Position numbers and translations under genes: made by a program
Notes under the pieces: generated by a model
What the model was told of the DNA's origin: nothing
The model's database searches: none
Seen by the model: the letters and a program-made list of their open reading frames with translations, nothing else
Origin: JANXSD01 sp043758125
GTDB taxonomy: Bacteria; Bacteroidota; Bacteroidia; AKYH767-A; OLB10
Reading direction: 5' to 3'
DNA length: 8,072 nucleotides
NCBI GenBank assembly: GCA_043758125.1
Contig: JAYVOC010000029.1
Coordinates: forward strand, 1-8,072
Shown: positions 1-6,420 of the stretch, one piece after another
How the letters are laid out: the number at the start of each line of letters is the position of its first letter
Numbering within the stretch: position 1 is the first letter of the stretch

Positions 1-512
1 TAGTTGGTATTTCTGTATCTGAAGATGGAAGCTTGGACGACCCTTTTCATTTATTACCGAAAGTCATTGCCAATTTTAAAACCTTACCATATCTCATTAC
101 AGGGGGAATACTCGTGCTAATAATTTTTGTGTGTATTGCCACAACCTTTACACTTTCAAATGCAACAAGGGCGCTAGTTTCAACGGGGCTAAAGGCGCAG
201 GGTATCGTGGACGACATGTCGGATGAAACTTCTGTGCTGGTATCAGGAGGAACTGGTAGTGGCACATTTGCTTTTATTAAATTTAAAGATAAAGACAATG
301 CAGAGCATACCATTAAATATTCTGTGGCAAAACCCTTTTCGGGTTTAGAGATTGGGGATGCAGTAGAGGTCATATATCCAGCCGAATATCCCGATAGCGC
401 AGTGGTAAACAATTGGATGGAATTATATTTTGTGCAATATTTTTTTGGTATATGCAGCTTGCTGATGCTACTGGGTGTTTTTTTTGCTATTAGGTCGTTG
501 ATGCGGGCTTGA
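1..512 (+). CDS. DUF3592-type membrane protein, 5' partial
   Basis: The reading frame is open from the left edge (first full codon at position 3, reading VGISVSEDGSLDDPF) to a TGA at 510-512, so the true start lies outside the window. The TTG at 33 is unlikely to be the start, because the frame continues upstream without a stop. Two hydrophobic segments flank a soluble domain: the first at about nt 87-158 (LITGGILVLIIFVCIA) and the second at about nt 423-491 (FFGICSLLMLLGVFFAI). Between them lie a KAQGIV strand, a stretch reading FAFIKFKD, and the pattern LEIGDAVEVIYPAEYPDSAV, which resembles the 'G..V.V.Y.P.nP..A' signature of DUF3592. Family members have no established function; this one should be an inner-membrane protein with its central domain on one face. 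Base composition is richer in G+C than the genes that follow. Family assignment is by motif shape only and is moderately secure. Confidence 0.72.
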   Translation, partial: VGISVSEDGSLDDPFHLLPKVIANFKTLPYLITGGILVLIIFVCIATTFTLSNATRALVSTGLKAQGIVDDMSDETSVLVSGGTGSGTFAFIKFKDKDNAEHTIKYSVAKPFSGLEIGDAVEVIYPAEYPDSAVVNNWMELYFVQYFFGICSLLMLLGVFFAIRSLMRA

Positions 513-625
513 AACTTGAATTTTAGTAATAGTAACAGAACGGTCTGATTAATTTTATTTTGCGGCGATGTGTTCAAATTATTTAACAGACATAAAATAC
601 AAACATAGGTGAAGACACTCTAACA

Positions 626-1009
626 ATGACAAACAAAATTCTTTACAAAATAGTGACCTATGGTATTGCGACTGTTTGGATTGCAAACGGACTTTTTTGT
701 AAGGTTCTAAATCTTGTTCCTAGACACGAACAAATTGTTGCGAGAATTTTAGGTGACGACTATTCCAGACCGTTGACAATCCTAATCGGATTTTCAGAAA
801 TTATTATGGCAGTTTGGATTTTAAGCAGATATAAAACAAAGTTAAATGCAATAGCACAAATTTTAGTAATAGCAACAATGAATACTCTTGAATTTATTGT
901 TGTCCCCGACTTGTTACTTTGGGGGAAACTAAATGCACTCTTTGCATTTCTATTTATTGTTGTTGTTTATTTCAACGAATTTTATCTAAACAGAAAACAG
1001 CACAATTAA
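626..1009 (+). CDS. DoxX-like family small membrane protein
   Basis: This 127-residue protein has four predicted membrane helices at about residues 8-26, 48-66, 72-92 and 101-121, the usual size and layout of DoxX-like proteins. The stretch from residue 18 to 35 (VWIANGLFCKVLNLVPRHE) matches the N-terminal signature of the DoxX-like subgroup that also occurs fused to NAD-dependent epimerase/SDR proteins. The biochemical role of this subgroup is not established; quinone- or redox-linked roles are suggested for the wider DoxX family. It is the first gene of a four-gene operon, with only four bases before the next start. An AGGTGA at 607-612 lies 13 bases ahead of the ATG, farther than an ideal ribosome-binding site. 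Upstream, TTATTTTG at 555-562 is one base off the Bacteroidota -7 element, but I see no clear -33 partner. Family call fairly secure, function unknown. Confidence 0.82.
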   Translation: MTNKILYKIVTYGIATVWIANGLFCKVLNLVPRHEQIVARILGDDYSRPLTILIGFSEIIMAVWILSRYKTKLNAIAQILVIATMNTLEFIVVPDLLLWGKLNALFAFLFIVVVYFNEFYLNRKQHN

Positions 1010-1013
1010 ACCG

Positions 1014-1754
1014 ATGCAATCATTTTTAAAAAATCATCCTTTTGCAGTTGAAGCGTATTTTGAAAGTTCGCTTGTACTGACATTTGCAGTTCCAAAAGAA
1101 CAATTACAACCACTTATTCCAGAATGTTTACAGCTTGACACATTTCAAGATAAATGGGCTTTCATAGCAGTAGCAATGGTTCAAACGAAAGACTTACGAC
1201 CAAAAGGATTTCCTAAATTTATAGGCAACGACTTTTTTCTTATTGGGTATCGTGTATTTGTTCGTTACACAAATAATGCAGGTAAAAGTTTGCGTGGTTT
1301 ATATATTCTAAAATCAGAAACTGACAAAAAGATGATGGCGTTTTTGGGAAACATATTTACTCATTACAACTACATAATAACAGACATTACGCAAGATGAA
1401 AAGATAAACACAAAAGAAATATTCTCAATTAATTCAAAGTTCAATATCACAATCGATAAAACGGAAGAAGAAATTGCATTGCCCGAACATTCCCCTTTCG
1501 CCGACTGGAAAGAAGCAAGAAGATTCGCAGGTCCTTTGCCATTTACGTTTACATATAACAAAGAAACCAAACAAGTTTTAATTATTGAAGGTGTAAGACA
1601 AAACTGGACGCCAAACCCTGTAAAAGTGATTGATTATAATTTCGATTTTTTAAGTTCCCTCAAACTTAAAAATCCTGTTTTAGCAAACGCATTCGTAATT
1701 AAAAACATTCCATATTACTGGAAAAAAGGTAAAATAGAAATATGGAACAAATAA
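1014..1754 (+). CDS. DUF2071 (YqjF-like) family protein
   Basis: This 246-residue soluble protein belongs to the DUF2071/YqjF family, which is related in fold to acetoacetate decarboxylase. Recognisable family patterns are the N-terminal strand followed by LQPLIPECLQLDTF (residues 31-44), LRGLYILKSETD (93-104) followed by LGNIFTHYNY (111-120), PFADWKEARRFAGPLPFTF (161-179) and the WTPNPV segment (198-203). No enzymatic activity has been established for the family, and I do not see a reason to assign one. It starts four bases after the DoxX-like gene, and its 3' end overlaps the next start by 13 bases, so translation is probably coupled. DUF2071 and DoxX-like genes are often neighbours in Bacteroidota (recalled from general knowledge, not computed here). 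No signal peptide or membrane helix is visible, so it should act in the cytoplasm, possibly at the membrane through its partners. Confidence 0.85.
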   Translation: MQSFLKNHPFAVEAYFESSLVLTFAVPKEQLQPLIPECLQLDTFQDKWAFIAVAMVQTKDLRPKGFPKFIGNDFFLIGYRVFVRYTNNAGKSLRGLYILKSETDKKMMAFLGNIFTHYNYIITDITQDEKINTKEIFSINSKFNITIDKTEEEIALPEHSPFADWKEARRFAGPLPFTFTYNKETKQVLIIEGVRQNWTPNPVKVIDYNFDFLSSLKLKNPVLANAFVIKNIPYYWKKGKIEIWNK

Positions 1755-2494
1755 GAAAACCATTTCAAGGCGTGTTAAATATTTTAAGTTTCAACCGACA
1801 CTTTTATATTATAGGTATTGGGGTTTTAACTTTAATAATAACAAGCCACGTATTTATTGTGTGGTCGGATTTTTTGTTTTGGTTGATTGTTGTATTATTT
1901 CTTTATGGTTTGATAATTCCTTTAATAGTATCTACTTATGTATATGACTTTTCAGGATATTATGATTTCCATTGGTTAAAAAATTGCGCCGTTGCAGATT
2001 CAAATACAAATCATATACTTAACATAAATGCTGGCTTTGATGAAACGAGCTTTATCATTAAAAACAATTTTCCTCAATCTAATTTAAAAGTATATGATTT
2101 TTATAATGCTAAACAACATACGGAAACAGCAATTATAAGAGCACGAAAAGTAAGTTTAGTATACCCAAATACACAGCAAATAAAATCCAATAGGATACCT
2201 GAAAAAGATAAATCTATAAATATTATTTTCCTTTTAACAGCTGCGCATGAAATAAGATCACATGAAGAAAAGGTTCAGTTTTTAAAAGAATGTCATCGGC
2301 TTTGCAAACCAAATGGAAAAGTAATTATGGTGGAACACTTAAGAGACTTACCCAATTTTTTAGCTTTCACAATTGGATTTACGCACTTTTTCTCTCGTTC
2401 TGCTTGGAGAAATGCTTTTGAACAAGCTGGCTTTGCTACTTTTCAGGAGACCAAGTTTACACCATTCATGTCCATCTTCAACTGTAACCCTTAA
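1742..2494 (+). CDS. Membrane-anchored class I SAM methyltransferase-like protein
   Basis: This 250-residue protein begins with two membrane helices (about residues 21-41 and 43-66), followed by a cytoplasmic domain that reads like a Rossmann-fold methyltransferase. The position of motif I holds ILNINAGFDETSF (92-104) instead of the usual D-x-G-x-G-x-G. The next strand ends in VYDFYNAKQHTE (117-128), with Asp119 in the place of the SAM-ribose acidic residue. The later motifs are clearer: IIFLLTAAHEI (161-171), a helix ending in CHRLCKPNGKVIMVEH (184-199) and a final FEQAGF turn (226-231). It should therefore act at the inner membrane, perhaps on a lipid or quinone-like substrate, but the substrate cannot be read from the sequence. 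Its ATG lies inside the end of the DUF2071 gene, overlapping by 13 bases. Local composition is very A+T-rich (about 23-28% G+C on sampled lines). The methyltransferase fold is likely; catalytic competence is uncertain. Confidence 0.78.
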   Translation: MEQIRKPFQGVLNILSFNRHFYIIGIGVLTLIITSHVFIVWSDFLFWLIVVLFLYGLIIPLIVSTYVYDFSGYYDFHWLKNCAVADSNTNHILNINAGFDETSFIIKNNFPQSNLKVYDFYNAKQHTETAIIRARKVSLVYPNTQQIKSNRIPEKDKSINIIFLLTAAHEIRSHEEKVQFLKECHRLCKPNGKVIMVEHLRDLPNFLAFTIGFTHFFSRSAWRNAFEQAGFATFQETKFTPFMSIFNCNP

Positions 2495-2500
2495 TTAAAA

Positions 2501-2896
2501 ATGGAAATACACTTTAAAATAATTGGAACACTATTAATAGCTTTAGCATTAATGCACATTGCTTTTCCAAAGTATTTTAACTGGAAAGAAGAACTTAAAT
2601 CATTGAGTTTAATCAATCGTCAAATGATGACAGTGCATACATTTTTCATTGCATTGACTTTATTTCTTATGGGGTTACTTTGCTTCACATGTTCAAGCGA
2701 ATTAGTTGAAACTAATTTAGGTAAGAAAATAGCTCTTGGACTTGGCATTTTCTGGACTATTAGACTATTCATTCAGCTCTTTGGTTACTCGACCAACTTG
2801 TGGAAAGGAAAGAAATTTGAAACATTTATACATATAGTATTTTCGCTTCTTTGGGCCTATTTAAGTTTCATTTTTTTGACAACATATTTAAATTAA
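2501..2896 (+). CDS. Small four-helix membrane protein, function unknown
   Basis: I do not recognise a named family. The 131-residue protein has four hydrophobic segments at about residues 4-21, 44-62, 76-95 and 108-128. Distinctive polar patches are FPKYFNWKEELKSLSLINRQMM (residues 22-43) before helix two, a CFTC pair at 61-64 just after helix two, and the basic loop KGKK (102-105) before helix four. The Asn-Arg-Gln and His residues near the start of helix two (NRQMMTVH, 39-46) look like conserved functional positions, but this is a guess from composition. It starts six bases after the methyltransferase stop, so it is the fourth gene of the same operon and probably works with the DoxX-like and methyltransferase proteins at the membrane. 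Its TAA shares the TTAA at 2893-2896 with the stop of a broken frame on the opposite strand. Confidence 0.7.
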   Translation: MEIHFKIIGTLLIALALMHIAFPKYFNWKEELKSLSLINRQMMTVHTFFIALTLFLMGLLCFTCSSELVETNLGKKIALGLGIFWTIRLFIQLFGYSTNLWKGKKFETFIHIVFSLLWAYLSFIFLTTYLN

Positions 2897-3192
2897 AGCC
2901 AACAAAATAACAGACTAAAAACACCAGTAAATAACAATATAGCTAAGGCTTCGTTGCGTCCAGATTGCGAAAAGTGAAGTCCAAGTTGCATAGCCTGCCA
3001 ATTTTTTTCTGAAAACCAATTTTTTATTTTACTATAGAGTTTACGTTCCTTTTAAAACTATTTATTGTCTTGAAATGCAATCAACAGTAGAACTCCTGAA
3101 GAGATTGCGATAAGTATTGCTGCTGAAATAATACAGGTGAAGAATGATTTGACAATAAGATAATGCGCGACAAAAATCTATTTAGTATTCAT
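2893..3192 (-). pseudogene. Decayed or split small membrane protein gene with three in-frame stops
   Basis: This fills an otherwise gene-free stretch of about 310 bases. On the minus strand one frame runs exactly 100 codons, from an ATG at 3190-3192 to a TAA at 2893-2895. It is interrupted by TAG (3178-3180), TAG (3058-3060) and TAA (3052-3054), with no shift of frame. The pieces look coding: MNTK; then a 40-residue piece starting IFVAHYLIVK and holding a strong membrane helix (IISAAILIAISSGVLLLIAF); then 52 residues starting KERKLYSKIKNWFSEKNWQ, including MQLGLHFSQSGRNEALAILL and ending in a second hydrophobic tail (FTGVFSLLFCWL). The ATG is 17 bases beyond the sigma-factor stop, as if it were once the last gene of that operon. 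Neither long piece has a good start codon at its front. I cannot name the family. The alternative is that the match is fortuitous or that the last piece is a short functional peptide. Confidence 0.5.
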
Positions 3193-3209
3193 TTAGCCAA
3201 ACATTAAAT

Positions 3210-4442
3210 TTAGTTTGATAACGATTTGATTTTTTTTAATATTATATTTTTGTCGGCGGTATTTTTTGCAATTACAAACGCGGTTTCTAAATGTGCTAAT
3301 GCTTTTTCAGTACTTATTCCGATATATAATTCTGCCAAAAGAGAATGATACAAATGATTATCGCTTAAATTTAATTTCTCAGCTTCTATGATTGCTTCTT
3401 TTTTACCATTTGCCTTTGATACTGCATACGTTCTATTGAGAGCAGCAATAGGTGAATATTCTAATTGCAATAATCTGTTATAAAGTTGCAAGATATTTTC
3501 CCACTTTTCTGAAGTGTCTTCTTTTTTAGTATGCCAATAAGCAATTGCTGCTTCTAAATGATATTTCGATAAATTATTACCATGAGATGCTTTATTTAAA
3601 TACGATTCTCCTTTCTCAATTAACTCTAAACTCCATAATGCAGTATCCTGATCTTCATAAAGTATTATTTCACCATTTTTATTAATACGTGCTTCAAATC
3701 GCGAGGAATGAAAACACATTAAGGCCATGAGCGCATTTACTGTTGATGTATTTGTTTGCTCATTTTCCGTTAGCATAAAGGTCAATCGCATTGCCTCCAG
3801 ACAAAGATCTTTTCGTAAAATAGTATTTTGAGAAGTAGAGTAATATCCTTCACTAAATAAAAGATACATTGTTTTTAAAACCGATTCCAGTCTGTTATTT
3901 ATTTCCGAAGCAGGAGGGATTTCTATCTTAATTTTTTCACTACGTAATTTTTCTTTAGCTCGCGCTAATCGTTTATAGATTGTTTCTTTGTTACTTAAAA
4001 ACGCATCAGCAATTTCTTCTGCACCAAAGCCACAAAGGATATTTAAAGCAAGTCCAATTCGTGCTTCCATAACAATACTTGGGTTACAAATCACAAACAT
4101 CATTTGTAGCTGACTGTCGTAAATATTTTTGCTAGATAAATCTATTTCAATTTCATAATGTTCACTCGACGATTGTTTGATTTCAGATACTATCTTTTGT
4201 GAAAAAATTGCATTGTGTTTTAATAAATCTTTAGCTTTATTTTTTGATACCGTATAAAGCCAAGCAGTAGGATTTTTCGGTAATCCCTTTTGCCCCCATG
4301 TTTCTGATGCAAGTAAAAAAGTATCACTAACAATATCCTCCGCAATTTCAAGATGCTCTATACCAAATAATTTACAGAGTACAGAAATAATTTTTCTGTA
4401 CTCTGTTCTGAACAAATGTGGTATCAGTTCATTGTTTTGCAT
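3210..4442 (-). CDS. ECF42-type RNA polymerase sigma factor with C-terminal DUF6596/TPR-like extension
   Basis: This 410-residue protein directs RNA polymerase to a small set of promoters. Region 2 occupies about residues 8-75, with the core-binding stretch EIAEDIVSDTFLLASETWG (32-50) and NPTAWLYTVSKNKAKDLLK (57-75). Region 4 lies at about 115-168 and ends in a helix-turn-helix, GFGAEEIADAFLSNKETIYKRLARAK. The remaining 230 residues are the extension typical of ECF42/COG4941 sigma factors. It shows MYLLFSEGYYS (192-202; FNEGY is the common form), DLCLEAMRL (212-220), ALMALMCFHSSRFEAR (237-252), LYEDQDTALW (261-270) and SPIAALNR (330-337). In this group the extension and the neighbouring DGPF protein replace a classical anti-sigma factor. 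It lies 33 bases downstream of the YciI/DGPF gene on the same strand, and no Shine-Dalgarno site is obvious before its ATG. The signal it responds to is unknown. The family call is strong. Confidence 0.93.
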   Translation of the reverse strand: MQNNELIPHLFRTEYRKIISVLCKLFGIEHLEIAEDIVSDTFLLASETWGQKGLPKNPTAWLYTVSKNKAKDLLKHNAIFSQKIVSEIKQSSSEHYEIEIDLSSKNIYDSQLQMMFVICNPSIVMEARIGLALNILCGFGAEEIADAFLSNKETIYKRLARAKEKLRSEKIKIEIPPASEINNRLESVLKTMYLLFSEGYYSTSQNTILRKDLCLEAMRLTFMLTENEQTNTSTVNALMALMCFHSSRFEARINKNGEIILYEDQDTALWSLELIEKGESYLNKASHGNNLSKYHLEAAIAYWHTKKEDTSEKWENILQLYNRLLQLEYSPIAALNRTYAVSKANGKKEAIIEAEKLNLSDNHLYHSLLAELYIGISTEKALAHLETAFVIAKNTADKNIILKKIKSLSN

Positions 4443-4475
4443 ATCAAATAAAAGGTGGATTTTTCATCCTAAAAA

Positions 4476-4832
4476 TTAGCCATTACCATCCATTGGAACT
4501 ACTTGTCTAACTTCTACGTTGCCATTCACAAATAAAATCGGACAACCTTTTGAAAGTTCCACAGCCTCATCAAATGATTCAGCATTTATGATGATATAAC
4601 CTCCAATAGCTTCCTTAACTTCAACATAAGGACCATTGGTAACAACGTTATTTGGCTTAAGCACTTTTCCAGAAGAGGCTAATCGATTCCCTGAGTTTGC
4701 TAATTTGTTTTGTGCAGCAAGGCTTCCCATCCAATCTTGCCATGGCTTCATCATTGCCTGCATTTGTTCCGGTGATTGTGGTACTGGATTAGCAGCAACT
4801 TCACTTCTAAATAATAATAGGAATTCTTTCAT
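4476..4832 (-). CDS. YciI/DGPF-domain protein, partner of the ECF42 sigma factor
   Basis: This 118-residue protein is a single YciI-like (DGPF) domain, about the family's full length. The name-giving motif appears as NGPY at residues 66-69 instead of DGPF. It is followed by EVKEAIGGYIIINAESFDEAVELSKGCP (71-98) and a terminal VEVRQVVPM (106-114), all in the expected order. The N-terminal half, with MKEFLLLFRSE and the helix MKPWQDWMGSL (28-38), also fits. DGPF genes almost always sit beside ECF42 sigma factors and are reported targets of them; their exact task (small-molecule sensing, an enzymatic step or sigma control) is not settled. Here the gene is the first of a two-gene unit, 33 bases ahead of the sigma gene, and a candidate ECF-type promoter lies upstream. 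The DGPF-to-NGPY change keeps Gly-Pro and an aromatic residue but loses the acidic one. Confidence 0.92.
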   Translation of the reverse strand: MKEFLLLFRSEVAANPVPQSPEQMQAMMKPWQDWMGSLAAQNKLANSGNRLASSGKVLKPNNVVTNGPYVEVKEAIGGYIIINAESFDEAVELSKGCPILFVNGNVEVRQVVPMDGNG

Positions 4833-4861
4833 TTTTTTTGATTTTTAAATGTTATACCTGC

Positions 4862-4889
4862 ATAACGATTCATTTATTGAAAATGGACA
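4862..4889 (-). promoter_or_regulatory. Candidate ECF-type promoter of the DGPF/sigma operon
   Basis: On the minus strand TGTCCA (4889-4884) and CGTTAT (4867-4862) are separated by 16 bases, and the -10-like element ends 29 bases before the DGPF start codon. The TGTC-type -35 and CGT-type -10 resemble elements described for ECF42 targets, which fits self-regulation. A 5-bp dyad, GTTAT(4851-4855)/ATAAC(4862-4866), overlaps the -10. The sequence resemblance is mine and was not scored against a matrix. Confidence 0.38.
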
Positions 4890-4930
4890 ACTACTAAAAA
4901 TTAAATTCTATATAAAATAAAACTACTAAA
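4889..4930. repeat. Direct repeat AACTACTAAA, 32-base period
   Basis: AACTACTAAA occurs at 4889-4898 and again at 4921-4930, with an A+T-rich stretch between. Read on the minus strand it is TTTAGTAGTT, and the promoter-proximal copy runs straight into the TGTCCA element. It could be a paired regulator site for the DGPF/sigma operon or a simple coincidence in A+T-rich DNA. Confidence 0.35.
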
Positions 4931-4931
4931 G

Positions 4932-5375
4932 TTACTTAATATACGTTAGCGCTTCTTTCCCCATTTTTAAAAAATCTTTAGCATCTAGATATCCTTCTGT
5001 AGTGAGGATTGACTTTTCGTTTTTGTCAATGATAATAAGAGTAGGATAACTACTCACTCCGTATTTCTGCGCAATTGTTCTACCTTCGCCATGTTCTGCA
5101 TCAATCTCAATACAGATAAAATTTTTATTGAAATACTTTGCTACATCTTTATCAATAAAAACATTTTGTTTCATCTTTTTACAATAGCCGCACCAACTTG
5201 TAGCAACATCCAAAAAGAGTGGTTTATTTTCTTTCGAAGATTTTACTAACGCTTCATTCCACGTTCCTTCAAAAAATTTAATTCCAATTTGTGCATCATC
5301 AGTTTTTGCATATACAGAATAGGCGTAAATAATTAAAATAAGAATTGGAAGTAGAATAAATAATTTTTTCATCAT
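4932..5375 (-). CDS. Exported thioredoxin-fold protein
   Basis: This 147-residue protein is a thioredoxin-like (thioredoxin_7 type) domain behind an export signal. The start MMKK is followed by a hydrophobic run (residues 5-20) ending near VYAKTDD, so cleavage after Ala23 or retention as an N-terminal anchor are both possible. The domain begins with TWNEALVKSSKENKPLFLDV (38-57). The redox centre WCGYCKKM has Cys62 and Cys65, and the cis-proline loop SSYPT has Pro111. A CGYC pair with Trp before it suggests thiol-disulfide exchange in the periplasm, either reducing or oxidising; the direction cannot be told from sequence. It lies 40 bases downstream of the CPBP protease gene on the same strand and is probably co-transcribed with it. 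Two adjacent ATG codons give an ambiguity of one residue in the start. Confidence 0.88.
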   Translation of the reverse strand: MMKKLFILLPILILIIYAYSVYAKTDDAQIGIKFFEGTWNEALVKSSKENKPLFLDVATSWCGYCKKMKQNVFIDKDVAKYFNKNFICIEIDAEHGEGRTIAQKYGVSSYPTLIIIDKNEKSILTTEGYLDAKDFLKMGKEALTYIK

Positions 5376-5415
5376 TAATTTGCAAATCTTTAAACCATTA
5401 ATTTATATATTAGTA

Positions 5416-6348
5416 TTAAATGGAATTAGTGTCTGATTTTAACATCTTATGAATCGCAAACAATATTCCCCATGTTAAAAATACGGAAGCTGCCAATACC
5501 ATCTCTTCACCTTTTCCTGTTCCAAATGTATCTTGATTAAATGGTAATCCTTGTCGTGCTTCCATCCAAGAAAAGAGTACCGCCGCTGCATTGTTTACAA
5601 AGTGAGCTAACATCGGCAACCATAAATTACCACTCCATAAATACAAATATCCAAACATTACTCCTAGTGCAAAGCGAGGAAAAAATCCATAAAACTGAAG
5701 ATGTAACGCTGAAAATAAAACTGCGGATAAAATAATTGCTACATGTACATTATTGCTTAACTCCGTAAATAATCGTTGTATTAAACCTCTAAATAATAAC
5801 TCTTCACCGATGGCTGGAATTATCGCTATGATAAAAAGATTCAGAATTAATCCCGTTATCGTTCCTGAATTTAAAAACACTTTCGTGATCTCTGCGGCTT
5901 GCGATTCAGAAGCTTTCATCCAATCTTCCATGTCCTTCATTACAGCTGGTAAATGCATTCCACCATTCACAACCAACATCCAATTTATAAATGGAACAAT
6001 TGCAAACATCAATACAATTACTAATAAAAATACAGTAGGTTTTGATTTTCGTTCTAATCCTAAATACGCCATCGGGCGAATATCAAATAAGAAAGCCGCT
6101 AATAATGGTGGAATAATAAATGTTCCGATGGAAGAAAATAATTGCATCATTTTAAGCGCGCTAACAACGGCGGGATTACTTACTTCTTTTAAAAACCCTG
6201 GATTAGTCATCGGATTGACACCGTATAAAAAAGCAGCGATCATGGATCCCAAAAGGGTGAAGATGATAGCACATAATAGGGTGATGCCAACAACCATCAG
6301 AAACTTTCTGTAAGGTGGACGATCAGCAAGTAGGCCGCGAAGGAGCAT
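5416..6348 (-). CDS. CPBP family intramembrane glutamic endopeptidase
   Basis: This 310-residue polytopic membrane protein belongs to the CPBP (CAAX protease and bacteriocin-processing, Abi/Rce1-like) family. The three conserved blocks are present in order: GEELLFRGL (181-189) with Glu182, Glu183 and Arg187; FSALHLQFYGF (212-222) with catalytic His216; and the last-helix motif LAHFVNN (247-253) with His249 and Asn253. About seven or eight hydrophobic stretches can be seen, the first at about 16-43. A long loop around 130-156 (MHLPAVMKDMEDWMKASESQ at its core) probably faces the periplasm. Members cleave within the membrane; bacterial substrates are mostly unknown, and some members protect against bacteriocins or process peptides. 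It is divergent from dusB, with 121 bases between starts, and precedes the thioredoxin gene. All catalytic residues are intact, so it should be active. Confidence 0.93.
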   Translation of the reverse strand: MLLRGLLADRPPYRKFLMVVGITLLCAIIFTLLGSMIAAFLYGVNPMTNPGFLKEVSNPAVVSALKMMQLFSSIGTFIIPPLLAAFLFDIRPMAYLGLERKSKPTVFLLVIVLMFAIVPFINWMLVVNGGMHLPAVMKDMEDWMKASESQAAEITKVFLNSGTITGLILNLFIIAIIPAIGEELLFRGLIQRLFTELSNNVHVAIILSAVLFSALHLQFYGFFPRFALGVMFGYLYLWSGNLWLPMLAHFVNNAAAVLFSWMEARQGLPFNQDTFGTGKGEEMVLAASVFLTWGILFAIHKMLKSDTNSI

Positions 6349-6400
6349 TCTTTTGTATTTTTGCGCGAAGGTAAAGAAGATAATGCGGATTGAAGGTCGA

Positions 6401-6420
6401 TATAAACGATTGTAAACGCT
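6401..6420. repeat. Tandem TnTAAACGnT half-sites between divergent starts
   Basis: TATAAACGAT (6401-6410) is followed directly by TGTAAACGCT (6411-6420), identical at eight of ten positions with an exact 10-bp period. It lies midway between the divergent CPBP and dusB starts, where a regulator or promoter element would be expected. No perfect TAnnTTTG element is seen for either gene. Confidence 0.25.

Noticed and set aside
33..35. TTG as the start of the DUF3592 gene
   Set aside because: The same frame is open back to the window edge (codons from position 3), so the start is most likely outside the window.
47..577. A 176-codon minus-strand frame across the DUF3592 gene
   Set aside because: It mirrors a plus-strand gene with clear membrane segments and family patterns, and its own translation is low-complexity with no domain.
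519..877. A 19-base near-repeat (AATTTTAGTAATAG(T/C)AACA) at 519-537 and 859-877
   Set aside because: One copy is inside the DoxX-like coding region, and a match of this length with one mismatch is compatible with chance in A+T-rich DNA; no further copies were seen.
3052..3180. Stop-codon readthrough or an alternative genetic code to join the pieces of the broken frame
   Set aside because: Two different stop codons (TAG and TAA) would need to be read, and all intact genes here end normally on TAA or TGA; decay is simpler.
5753..6313. A 186-codon open frame on the plus strand inside the CPBP protease gene
   Set aside because: It is antisense to a gene with intact catalytic motifs, has no recognisable domain, and is explained by the codon usage of the opposite strand.
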